Both the position numbers and the translations under genes were made by a program. 64,000 bases of DNA from Madurella fahalii (Eukaryota; Ascomycota; Sordariomycetes; Sordariales), in NCBI GenBank assembly GCA_029876055.1, contig CM056874.1, forward strand, positions 3,534,001 to 3,598,000, in the 5' to 3' direction. Shown piece by piece: positions 33,657 to 44,400 of the stretch (position 1 is its first letter; every line of letters starts with the position of its first letter). The notes beneath the pieces were generated by a model. That model was given only the letters and a program-made list of their open reading frames with translations. It did no database searches and had not been told where the DNA came from.

Positions 33657-33674
33657 GAATGAATGAATGAATGA
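33657..33674. repeat. (GAAT)n microsatellite
   Basis: Four to five copies of GAAT occur ~320 bp upstream of the cry ATG. Confidence 0.8.
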
Positions 33675-36143
33675 GAGACTTATGGTCGATTGCAATCCTT
33701 GGGCGGTATCGGCAGCCAGCACCTCCCAGCGCCGCAAAATCTAATAGAGTCCGTTGGGGTATGCGTTCAGATGACAATGGCTAGAGAAGATGGGATAACA
33801 ACAGAGATGGACATTACGACGACAAGGTGGGATATCCAGACCCCATATAAGCACCGGCCAGGCTCTAGGCGAAGCCCCGTCAAGCTTCGAGGTGAAGCAA
33901 TAGGGGCGGTCAAGAGGGGTTTGTGAGAAGACCCCCTCAGGGAACGAACAAGCCCCAGGTTTGATCTAACCCCAAGTGTGCGGTCTCACAAAAGAAAGTG
34001 GTGTGGAACATTGCCTCCCTTGCTTACCCAGGTACCCAACGCTCTGGTTCCTCTGCTCCGTAGCTTCTGGGAATGACCCAAAGACCCTTCGGGTGTGACC
34101 TGCATGCAGCTGCAATGCAAGAGTGTAGTAAGCCATGGGATGTCGGTAGCCTGAAGGCGGAGCCAGGCGAGCCAGGTAAGGAGGTGTCCGTCTTATCTTG
34201 CATGGGACGATGATTGCAGAAGGTCATTCAGTAGCTCTCAGCGGCTTGGTCGCTAACAGCCTCGCTCTGACGCGTGATTTGCCCCATCCGAGAATGTGTC
34301 GGCAACATTGCGGTGGATTAACACTCCGATTCCACATTGGCGCATGATGTGTTTTGTTGGGATTCCGCCTCGCGATGCCTTTTTGGCAGAAAGAGCACGA
34401 ATTGCAAGATTGCTGTGTTGTTGCAATCCATTCTCGATCTCGATGGCAGTGGAGCTGTCGGTTAGATCGAGCCAACCAGAAGGTTCCTATTTCTTCCGGG
34501 AAGCTCTCTCCGGATCTACGGGCCCTTGCAAGCGCGATACCGGTGGAGCTCCTCTTCGACGCCGAGAGAATCTGGCCCGGAGCCACGCTCAGCTCCATCA
34601 CGAACTGCGAGCTCGTCGATGCGAAAGTTCTGCGCATTTCGTCGGTGAGCGCCTTATCGCATCCATGTTTCCAGTTGCTGACCAGCCCGCCCTCGTCACT
34701 TCCACAAGACCCAATGATCCTGTCATGTTACCCCAGCCGGGATTATCTTGGAAGTCGGCCGATGCAGTGCTGTTGAGAACACTTGCGGCCAAGGTTGGAT
34801 CAGTCCTGGTAACGATTATGACTCCCTTAGGCGAGTCGTTCCCATCAACGGTATAGTGAACCCGAAATTTCCATCGCCCACGCTCTCGCGCCCAATGCGA
34901 CTGTTCTATAATATGCAGCCATTTTTGCGGAGCTTTGAGCTAGTTCCTCAGCCGCCGCCTTCTTCGGCTCAACATCCTCCAGGTGCAATCCACATCGGAC
35001 TCGATTCGGTGTCAGCGGACCCGGTCCACCTTGTCCCTGCAAGGGAGAGAGAAATTGAGGATCGAGCCCTCCACTCCAAGCACAGAACCAGTATTGTTTG
35101 CCCAACTTTACAGGATGCGCCCGGCCGCAGCTATTGTGAAGTCGAGCGAGATTCCCGAGATGTCCCCTAGTTACCGAAACATCTGCTCTGGGACGCCTAC
35201 GCCTATCCAGTGTAGAGAATATTTGTCCAGGCAATTCGCACACCGCGCACAATCATTAGAAACGCTTCGTGACCACGCATCACGTTCTCCTCAGTCATGT
35301 TATGCGCCGCTAATGCCCAGTCCCATGCTTTGGCATGGGGATGCTGCTTATATGAGTTCGCACATCTGACTGAATCAGGCCGAAGAGGCAAAGCCAAATC
35401 TAGCTTTGGTGATCCTAGGTTGAGCGGGCTAGCGCAGGAAAACGCCGCTTAGCTCGGATTCACGGATACCACAGGGTTCCGAGCAAATCACAATTCCATG
35501 CGGCAAATATTGCATCCAGGAGAAGGCAGCGATTCCCCAAACTCGGTAGGATTCGATGAGAAGCAGGCACAAACACAACTGGCTCGTCGGCGAGGACGAC
35601 GAGGTCAAAGAATACATCAAGGACATCCTGTGGCAAAAGAGCATAGCGTTCCTGAAGCAACTCTCTTGTATCCAGGACATGAGTATGAACGAGCAAACTG
35701 CTCAAGGACTTCTCGGTAAGACGTCTTTACTCTATCAGTCTAGGGGTTACTCGTTGCCTGCCGCCGGCTGCCTGCACTTTATGTCGGTAGAACAGACTTA
35801 AATGTCCGAACGCAGATGCTGAAGGTGCCATAAGCAGCACACGGTATGACGAGAGCTGCGCTGCTCGCGCTGCTTGCATTGTCCGTGACCGGCAGCCACA
35901 GCATCGTCCGGGCGGTCTAAGATCACTACACTAAACCGCGATGGATCAATTTACATCCTGGCGCCGGGGGCTTACTCGGTCAGGAACGCAACCACCATCT
36001 CAGGTGTGTCAGTGGCGGGGTTCGATTGCCCCTATTTCTTGTAAACAAACCGTCATGCCACGAACATAGGACAGAAATAATGAAGTGTTTGCCCGCAACC
36101 CTGGGGATTGACGTCCTAGTGACTGGAAAACCATTTCGCAGAT

Positions 36144-36166
36144 CCCCCCCCCCCCAAAAAAAAAAA
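36144..36166. repeat. C12-A11 homopolymer junction
   Basis: Twelve C are followed directly by eleven A, downstream of the minus-strand tRNA-Asn. Confidence 0.85.
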
Positions 36167-36212
36167 GAAAAATGTAAGGAACCAAATCCTTCCATTCCCA
36201 ATGGGAACTGAG

Positions 36213-36217
36213 AAAAA
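36213..36217 (-). terminator. Pol III terminator of the second tRNA-Asn
   Basis: On the minus strand this is TTTTT, 24 nt past the tRNA 3' end, the first run long enough to stop Pol III. Confidence 0.6.
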
Positions 36218-36240
36218 TATGAGGATATACTCAACCACAT

Positions 36241-36314
36241 CTCCTCCGGGAAGGCTCGAACTTCCAACCTCCTGATTAACAGTCAGACGCGCTAGCCAAT
36301 TGCGCCACAGAGGA
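36241..36314 (-). tRNA. tRNA-Asn (anticodon GTT), second copy
   Basis: Read on the minus strand, this 74-nt gene differs from the copy at 4806-4879 by one base: C for T in the D loop (36295 versus 4825). Acceptor stem, GTT anticodon and B box are identical, and there is no intron. The flanks show no obvious similarity to the first copy, so a large recent duplication is not indicated. Confidence 0.97.
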
Positions 36315-37678
36315 TTGAGGATTGATTGATTGTTGTGGAGTTTGTTTGGCTTAAGAGCGATAGTAGTTGTCGGCTGTTTCGGAACCGTGGTTGCACTTGG
36401 GTGGATCCGCGGTTGTGGGAAAGAAGAGGAGAAGACTTGGAGTTGAATCAGTCGAAATGGGACTTATGGGTTGGCTACTTTTAAGGGTTTCCAACCCTAC
36501 CGTGTACTGCACTTCTGTTAGCGTATAAAAGAAAAGCAGTATAGATACAACAACGATTATCCGCGGGACCCACGGTCTCTCAGCTCATCAAGGGTGTCGG
36601 GCAGCTGTATGTTTCACCTCGGTCCCGTTGGGCGACCCACAAGCTGTCAATGGTGAGTGATCTTAGGTTCCGCAAAGCACCAATGATGGGATGACAGCTG
36701 GAAAGACAAGGGCGAGGCTTTAACGATTGCATCGCACCAAGTTGTTTTGCAGGAGCCTGCTTCCTGTGTAAAATCTTCAGTGATGTTGAGAAGGGTCGGC
36801 TTTCCCCTCGCAAGGCTTGTGGATTCGGATAGCAGCAGCAAGCCCGGCAGATGAAGTGACGTCTGCACAGCATTCTGCTCGATTCCCGGGTCGATGTAGC
36901 CCAAGTGCATGCCGGGTGGGCCCTCTGCATCCGTGTGCAGTGATTGGTGCCGTGACAGCAAGACGGCCCGCTCATCGCCAAGGCCTGCGTCATCCAAGGG
37001 TCTCGCTGCAACCAAAGTACCCACCACAGCTTTGTCTGCCTCCCCCCGAGCACTCCGTGGACAAAGTGCGACCACTGATATGCGTGCGTTGGGCCGCCAG
37101 ATCGTCGACGTAAACGATGGCAGCCAACATGACGTTGGCCCTCATTGGAATCCCTGCATGTGACTACTGCAGCGTTGCATATTACTCGGGCCCCTCCCTC
37201 CGTCTCAAGGGAATGTGAAAGCTCTACTCTGCTTAAATATCTGATTCGCCCGCCCCGGTCTATGTTGTGGTGTTGATCCTTTTTAGATTGGACGATTTTG
37301 TTCCAAGGCACGAGGGAGTCACAGTAACGGCCACCATCAAGGCCTCTCAACGGGGACGCCCAACGTTAGACAGACTCTGCTTCACACCCGTCGTCTTCAG
37401 TCAATCTAGGTAGCTTGCACGCACCTAGTTCCCGTTGTCCGCCGGTGTGCAACGGTCACCCGCTTCTACCAGGGTGACGCAATTATTCAAGTTGGTTCTT
37501 TGTTACTGCCGGGGCCGAATACCATATCCCCTCGAGGCATCCCGGTTTGGGTTGCTCCGCGGTCCTTTAAGCACTACCGATATCGCAACGAAATCGAGAG
37601 ATCGAGCAACCCAGTATCCTCTTCGAAATTTTCGCCGTATCCTAAGGCCATAACTGTAGAAGAGTCCGATGTTTCAAG
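36315..37678. other. Intergenic region before the SUR7-family gene
   Basis: The longest frame, minus 36580-37350 (256 codons), is rich in Cys, His, Trp and Arg without a domain and is judged non-coding. The right 250 bases are the SUR7-family leader. Confidence 0.4.
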
Positions 37679-38651
37679 ATGGCGCGCTGTAAGTCACCGG
37701 AATTGGCCAAGAGCATCCTTCAAACCTCGCTATATACTAACAATTAATTCACCCAACGTAGCAATTAATCTAGCTCCCTTCGCCATGATCCTCCTCGCGG
37801 GGTCATTGGTGATGCTCTGGTTCGTCATTCTCTCCGGATTGACGCAAACATCGCCCCTCCGCCAAACCTACTTCCTCCGCGCCGACACGTCGGGAATCGA
37901 AGGGGCCCGCGACATCTCCCAATGGACTTATTTCAAAGTCTGCGGCGACGGCAATACCGATTGCGGACCGGCCCGTCCCGCCCTTCCCCTCGGAGACGCA
38001 TGGGCTACCGATGCGGATGACGTCCCGTCCGAGCTGATTGGCAGCCACGGCGACGGCACGACGAGCTACTATTTCTGGTACATGTGGCGCTTCGGCTGGG
38101 TGTTCTTCCTGCTCTCGCTATTCTTCACCACCGCTGCCTTCTTCACCGGCTTCCTCGCGTGCATCTCTCGGCTGGGCGCGGCCCTCGCCGGGCTGATCTC
38201 GCTCGCCGCGCTCATCTTCATGACCGTGGCCGTCTCCTTGATGACGTACGTACAAACCGTCCCCCCTCCCCCCAACCCCCCCCGTTATTCCCAACCCATC
38301 AGCTAGCGGGAGCGTGGCGAGCCAAAACTAACAAAATGGGATGAACCAAATAAAAAATATAGTGCCACGTTTGTCGAGATGCGCAACATCTTCGTCGCCA
38401 ACGGCCGCGACGCCTCGCTGGGACAGTACGCCTTCGGCTTCAGCTGGGGCTCCTGGGCCGCCCTGCTCCTCAGCACCATCCTCTTCTGCATGGCCAGGCG
38501 CAAGCCGCACGACAGTGACGGCGTGTCGTCGGGACGGCGGTGGGGCGGCGGATGGGGTGGTGGCCGATGGCGCCGGAGGAGGAGCAGCGCCACCGCCATC
38601 GGTAGCCGCAAGTCGTACGACGGCCGCCGCGTGAAGGAGGAGTACCCCTAA
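37679..38651 (+). CDS. SUR7/PalI-family plasma membrane protein
   Basis: Exons are 37679..37688 (10 nt only), 37762..38245 and 38363..38651, giving 260 aa. Four membrane segments are visible: PFAMILLAGSLVMLWFVIL, WVFFLLSLFFTTAAFFTGF, LAGLISLAALIFMTVAV and SWAALLLSTILFCMA. Between the first two lies an extracellular loop with the claudin-like pattern W-T-Y-F-K-V-C-x6-C that marks SUR7 proteins. The C-terminal tail is cytosolic, rich in Arg, Gly and Trp. SUR7 proteins organise eisosome/MCC membrane domains and affect wall synthesis and endocytosis. The first exon is joined by GTAAGT..TAG to give MARSINLAPF. The gene is convergent with pbs2. Confidence 0.9.
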
Positions 38652-39459
38652 ATCCCGGTCAGTGACCTGAATTCTACGAGAGATGGAAACGAGAAATGGA
38701 CGAAATAACGACAGATCGGGGAGGAGGATGGGGTATGGAAAGACCGCTTTCGTCAGGATGGAGAGATTGAAAGTCACCTGGCGCAAGCCGTTCGTTCTGA
38801 CTGATGATACCAATGAGGTCTTGGTGTACAGTATTGTTGGGAGCACATTTCCTGCTAGGTAATCTCCTTTTTAATTGTAATAAGGACATAACGACATAAC
38901 TGGGAGCCAGCTTGTACGATCACTAGCTGCGCGTGATTTCTGCGCATTCTTCTTTGGTCAGCAGAATAATAGATGGATAGTCTTAGTATGGAAATGATAC
39001 ATGACCCGACATGAATTTCTCTGTTCCAAATAGAATACAGTCCCCCTTTCTCTTCCGTTACATGTGTGCCCCGCCTTTTCCCGTCGCATTCTGTCCCTCG
39101 AAATCCAGTTTGATACCCCAGTGCCCATGCCCATGCTAGAAACCTAGAGACGCTGATGCAACAAAGTACAATGTGTATGCAAAAGCCGGAAACCGGAGTG
39201 TGAAATATAGAGAACATCGGGTACGATACGCCCGAGACAAAGAGGTGTACTCCACTCGCCCAAGTCTCCGAGAGCTTGAGATGAGACATGGCATTGGGAG
39301 TAGAGGAGAGCCGTAAGGGAACTGTAAGGCTCCATCGAGATACGGCATCTAGGAGGGTTATGGCGAAAAAGAGGCAGACAAGAGGCGAAAGGGAAAAGAG
39401 GAGCGTCAGGCTTTTTTCCCTTCGCCATTTCTCTCAAACCCTCAAATCTAAGTAGTCCT
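38652..39459. other. Convergent 3' intergenic region
   Basis: This 808-bp stretch separates the SUR7-family and pbs2 stops and is somewhat AT-rich. No gene is supported. Confidence 0.45.
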
Positions 39460-41461
39460 TTAACTCCTCCCCAGAGGACTGCTAACTGGACTCACCGAGT
39501 CCAAGGGGGCAGCATGCAAAGCCGGCTTCGGCGCCTCGCCCTTCAGCAGCCCCAGTTTCTTGCGTTCCAGCACCGCCCTGACCCACTGCGCAACTTCGTA
39601 GTCCCCTTCGCCAATGAGACCCGAGGGGTTGTTCAAACTCAGTGAGCCGGTAGCGTCCGCGAGCTCATCCTCGGCGGCCGCATCCTCAGCCTCGGCGTCT
39701 TCGGTAATCGTCTCAGGCTTCCCGAGCGTCTTGATCCACGGGTGCGTGAGCAGCATCGGGTACGTGTGACGCTTGGTGGGGATCTTGTTCAAGCAGGAGC
39801 GAACAAAGTCCTGGGCCGCGGCAGAATACCCGTCGCCGGGGAGGTCGGGCGGATCGCCTTCGACAATGGCCTGGTTAAGGGGTCGGTCAGTGGGTGTTTG
39901 TTCGGTTCGGCGGGAAGGCACGTCAACTTACGCTGAGCTGACTGAAGATTGTGCTAGACACCTCGGGTGGATATGGGTACTTGCCCATTGCGCACTCGAT
40001 AATGGTAAGTCCCAGACTCCAGATGTCGCTTTGGACGTTATATGTTCCGTCCGCAATACCCCCGGCGCCAACCGCCATGGCGCCTCCGCTGATGCGCTCA
40101 GGTGCCATGTAACTTTGGCAGCCAATGTTGGTCTTGGCGATGCTCGCCACCAGGTTGCCCGAAACGCCGAAATCGCAGATCTTGACCTGCCCATTCGTGT
40201 TGACCAGGATGTTGGTGGGTTTGACATCGCGGTGGATGATGTTGTGGTCGTCCTTGAGCGTCTTGAGACCGACAATGGTCGCAAATGTGATCTTCCGCAA
40301 CACATTTTCCGGGACGCCACCAGCGTACAACTTGTCAATACTGCCGCCGTCCATGTACTCAATGCACATGTAAACCGCGCCCTCCTGGAAGAAGGCGCCG
40401 TAGAAGTCGATGATATACGGGGAAACGCATTCGTGCAAAATGACGAGTTCTTTGAGGATCGTTGTGAACTTGGCCTCGTCTAGCTCGAGTCGGATTTCCT
40501 TCATGGCCATGATGACCCCCGATGTCGTATTCCCGCCGCCTCCCATCACCGAGCCAGCCGATATTCCTTCGTACGACCCATCTATCTCAGTCATTGAAGG
40601 CTGCCTAAAGCCGCTCAAGCCCTGGCCGAACCGTGGCGCCTTCCGCCGCGCATGCCGGACCTTGTATACCGTGCCGTAGTTGCCCTTGCCCAACTCATCG
40701 AGCACTTCTATCTCGTCTAGCGAGATAGAGAAGGCATGCCCGTTTGCAAAATTGACCCCTGTCCGTGTGATTGTTGCCGCACCGTCGAATGTGATCCAGC
40801 CCTTTTCTGCGTCGATGTAGTTCTTGAAGTCGTTGATCCTTGAGCCACGCCCTTCCCCGTTTAACGATGGGCGCTGCTCCGCAGCGGCGCCCCCAATATC
40901 TTGCAGCTTTGGTGTGGGCGAAGGTGACGGGGCCCCAGAGCCCGGAAGGTTGCCCAGTTTCATTGCCCTCCTCTCGCTCAAGCTTGGGGCTTTCCTTGAT
41001 CCAGCAACTGGTACGGCAGGCGCGGATTTCGCGAACCCCGGCGGCAGCGGTCGAGTCATACCCCCCGCAACTGGTCCAGACATGTTCGCATTTGTAGGCG
41101 AACCGGTAGCACGGGCAGTCATGTTCATGCGCTGTGCTTGTAACGCCCGTGCCTTTTGCATGATGTCCGACGGTAGACTATTCGCGCTGGGCGGTGGTCT
41201 CCTCGCAGTGTTCAGTATACCCGTGACGCTCGAGCTGGGGCTCATATGGCTAGCGTTTTCCGGGTCGGAACGGGTTCGCAGCGAAGGAACTCGGCGAGGC
41301 GGGTCGCTGAACTGAGGAAAACCCGACGGCGCATCGGAGCTTGAGCTGGGAGGATCAAGAGGCGTGCTTGCCTCTGACGAGTCGTCCATAGAGCCTGGCG
41401 AGACTGGGTTGCTCGGGTGGAACTCATCCGGCGTGCCCGGGTCGGAACTATGGTCATCCAT
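39460..41461 (-). CDS. os-5: MAP kinase kinase Pbs2/OS-5 of the HOG pathway
   Basis: Minus-strand exons are 39932..41461 and 39460..39870, giving 646 aa. The long N terminus (~1-245) is Ser/Pro-rich, as in Pbs2, where it docks scaffold partners. The kinase domain shows LGKGNYGTVYKV (~258), AMKE (Lys ~321), HRDVKPTN (~410), DFG (~430) and activation segment SIAKTNIGCQSYMAPERI with phospho-sites Ser ~440 and Thr ~444, which identifies the Pbs2 class. About 45 extra residues sit between the glycine loop and the ATP lysine. It receives signals from MAPKKKs downstream of histidine kinases and activates Hog1/OS-2 under osmotic stress and phenylpyrrole fungicides. The C-terminal end carries an in-frame GTGAGT that could be read as a donor, but no acceptor is convincing. 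Confidence 0.95.
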
Positions 41462-44400
41462 TGCGCTCGTGGTATGGGGGGGTGAACTTGTTTGTGTATG
41501 GGTTCAAGATGTGCTGCACATTCACTGTAAGGTCGGTATCTTTGGTGGTGCGGCCCGAGGGTAGTTTTACTTGGGCGTGGGTGTGGTGCCGGATCAGGGC
41601 CTCGTGTGGGCAAGGAATCAGAAGTTTCTTTGGGTGGGCACGTCGACCCGTGCAGCAAGTCTTGCTTCTTCCAAGGCACGGAAGAGGGCGCCGTTGGCGC
41701 AAGCCGGCCTTTGCTAATATTGGCAAGGATAATGGGAAACCGTTGAGGGATTGGCCACCCTCGTTGCAGAAGTCGCTGATGCAACGATACAAGAGAGAAA
41801 AAAAAAAAAAATTGATAATATGCCGTTCTGAAGGAAAGCAAGTCCTGTGATGGGGATTGGGCCGGAACCGGGATCGAGATCTCAAACTACCCCAAAGAAG
41901 GCCTGTGCGGATGACCAAGCCCAGTTCTCTCGGGTACGTTACCTTGAATACGTGCGTCTGATTGGCCAGTGATAAACTGATAGGCAAGTAACCAGGTGCT
42001 GAGGCCGCAGCGGGACGGGAGCCTCTCTCAATGGAAACGAGGGAAATGCAGGCTTCATTCTTGAGGGCAAAACAGTGGCCGTCCACAAACCACTCGGGGC
42101 CGAGGTGCGCTGTCTTGCGTTACGGACAAATGTCGGGTTACCTTAGGCAGCAGGCAGGGTACATACATTAGGTTACCATCGCCAGGGAGTTTTGCTCCGG
42201 TGTTGGAAGCCCCTCACTGACAGAAGCGCTCTCGTTTGCTGCCAAGGAAGATCAGGTCAACCAGGACCATGTTAAGCACCCACGGGTCAAGCTCGGCCTT
42301 AGCCGAACCCCACCCCACAAGCCCGCTCCCTTCCGCCTGCCGGTGCCGGGGCCAGACATCACGAGCTGAAAAAACAACGCCACTACCCCTATCCAGAAAT
42401 TGTATACGAACGATTGCTACTTGGATAGGATGCATTGGACCATCTCCAACAGCCGTGATATGCGCTCGCTTGCGTATCTATGACCGGTTAGCTGGGTCCT
42501 ACAGGAAGAGCTGAACTGAGGAAGTGGTGCAGATATGACGTCTTGTGCCAAGGATGCAGTGGCACGCAGCCCGCTGACGTTGCTGAGGCCGCTGTCAACC
42601 AACCGGAATAGGGCGATCTTCGCATGGCAATGCGCGGCGGTTACTGTTCAAGATTTTCTTGGTCGCTTGTGTGAAGCCCAGCTGTGGGGTTATGCATCCT
42701 GACTGCTTTCCACAAAATCAGGTTCCGTGTTTTGTCCCATGCTCTGAAACACACTCCAACGTGTAACGTGGGTGTTTGACCAGCCGAATCAGAGGCTGAT
42801 CTGCCCACCCTCAGCCAGGCTTCACCTAGCAAGCCCAGCACTGGAGATTACTGCCGTCATGCACACGAAAGGACGCGCACCGCCATAGGGCCCATCCGCT
42901 TCTGATCTCCAAACTGTGGCAAGGGATTAACATAGCGGCTTTCAGTTTGTCCACTCACGAGGGTCAGTCTGCTTGCAGACCATGGCACGCCAACTTGGAC
43001 AGATGTCGAGGAGTTCAAACAACAAGGGATAGAGCCGGGTCAATAGACCATTATCTCACCAAGTCTGCCATAGATACCGTAGCAGCACATTCGCAAGCGA
43101 TCATAACTCTCAATTATACGTTAATCCCAACGCTCCGTTGTGGCCGGACTAATCTCAGCCGCTGCAGATAGCCCAAGGGTATGGCTCGATGCTATGTCCT
43201 CGTAAAGCTGCTCCGATTGCGGCGCCAAAGATACACAAGGATGGTATAGCTTAATTGAGAAATCTAGGGCAAGTATGTGGTAAATGTACGAGATAGCGGA
43301 GAGGCTGGCTGTTCTCTTCTATTCTCTTGCTCTTCTGCTTCCTCCCCTCTTCAAGTGCGGCTACAGCCAGGAGACGTTTTCCTACAGCCCAGAAAGACGC
43401 CCTCTAAACAGATACGGCACGACCAGGGTAACATAGGGATTGTGTGTCTATCCAGAACGCCTCAACCCGGTACTGCCGCCGAAATTTCATCCACTACTCA
43501 TGGCTACCCCCATGCCCGTACACTGGAAGTTTCATATAAGCGGAGTAAGAGCCTCAAATGTTAGTTAACTGCAATGCCACTCGTGCAAGTCTGCCCCAAC
43601 CAGCACAGCCAACGGAGCTTCGGACATGTTCCTTCACCCGAATCCCCGAACTACGTGCTCCATACGCGCGCACCAGCCAACGAGAACCATCCAGGTTCGA
43701 CCCAGTATAAACAGCGGACCGAATGCGGAGTGAAACAGGTCTTGAGCAGCTGCAGAGCATTAAAGTCTATGGCTGCTGGCCATCCTTTTCTTGGCTCCAG
43801 AAACAGAAGCCTAGCGGGTTTGATTGTATGATGTGGCTATCTCTGGGTTATTCGCCGGCGAATTAATATGCCGCTGTTCGGGGACCGGCGCGGTGCAGAT
43901 TCGGTGGTCGACGGGCCAGGAATCGACACAACTGTCCGTGAGCATCCAAAGCTGTCTCGGCTGGCCTTGAGGGTCTCACTGGAAGATCATTCACTTCAAG
44001 TTAATTGTTACTGTGATATACAACATGCAGCCAGGATGCACCACACTCAACCGGTAGGTGGGCTCATGCAGAAGCGTTCACCACGCGCCCCAACATCACC
44101 CCCCCTCCCCGCCACCCACCCACCACTAGTAGCATTCAATTGGTGCAGTGGCTTGTACAATATCCAAAGAACGTCGAACCTGGTTCGTTCTTTCGTGTTG
44201 CACTGGGGTTATCAACTCGATGACCAGGATATACGCTCTCAGCTTCACATAGTCCGTCGGGGGCCGGTTCGCGGAGCTTCTTTGTATGATGGCGGTAATA
44301 CCTCACTCCCCTGAGCGTCTCCGTTCCCTGGGAAAGGTAAATGTTGAGAAGCGCACCCCATACATGCCGGACAACATCCTCGAAGTGGTATCCGTGTCCT

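Larger units (their letters stand above)
33337..36240. other. 2.9-kb region without a firm gene
   Basis: The left part is the cry promoter, with a short (GAAT)n repeat at 33657-33674. At ~34224-34950 the minus strand has overlapping protein-like frames without a complete gene model. The remainder up to the tRNA has only short frames, and a C12A11 tract at 36144-36166. Confidence 0.4.

Noticed and set aside
36001..36060. tRNA-like B box (GGGGTTCGATTGCCCC)
   Set aside because: The T-arm position 61 is G instead of C, the stem cannot close properly, and no acceptor or anticodon arm is present.
36580..37350. 256-codon minus-strand ORF
   Set aside because: It is rich in Cys, His, Trp and Arg, has no domain or homology-like blocks, and overlaps plus-strand frames of equal quality; judged random.
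39460..39510. Extra intron at the pbs2 C terminus (GTGAGT in DSVSPVSSPL)
   Set aside because: The nearest AG gives a 14-nt intron, too short, and the read-through C terminus is reasonable.
43868..44314. 148-codon plus ORF in the gene-poor region
   Set aside because: No signal peptide, domain or conserved pattern, and composition like random sequence.
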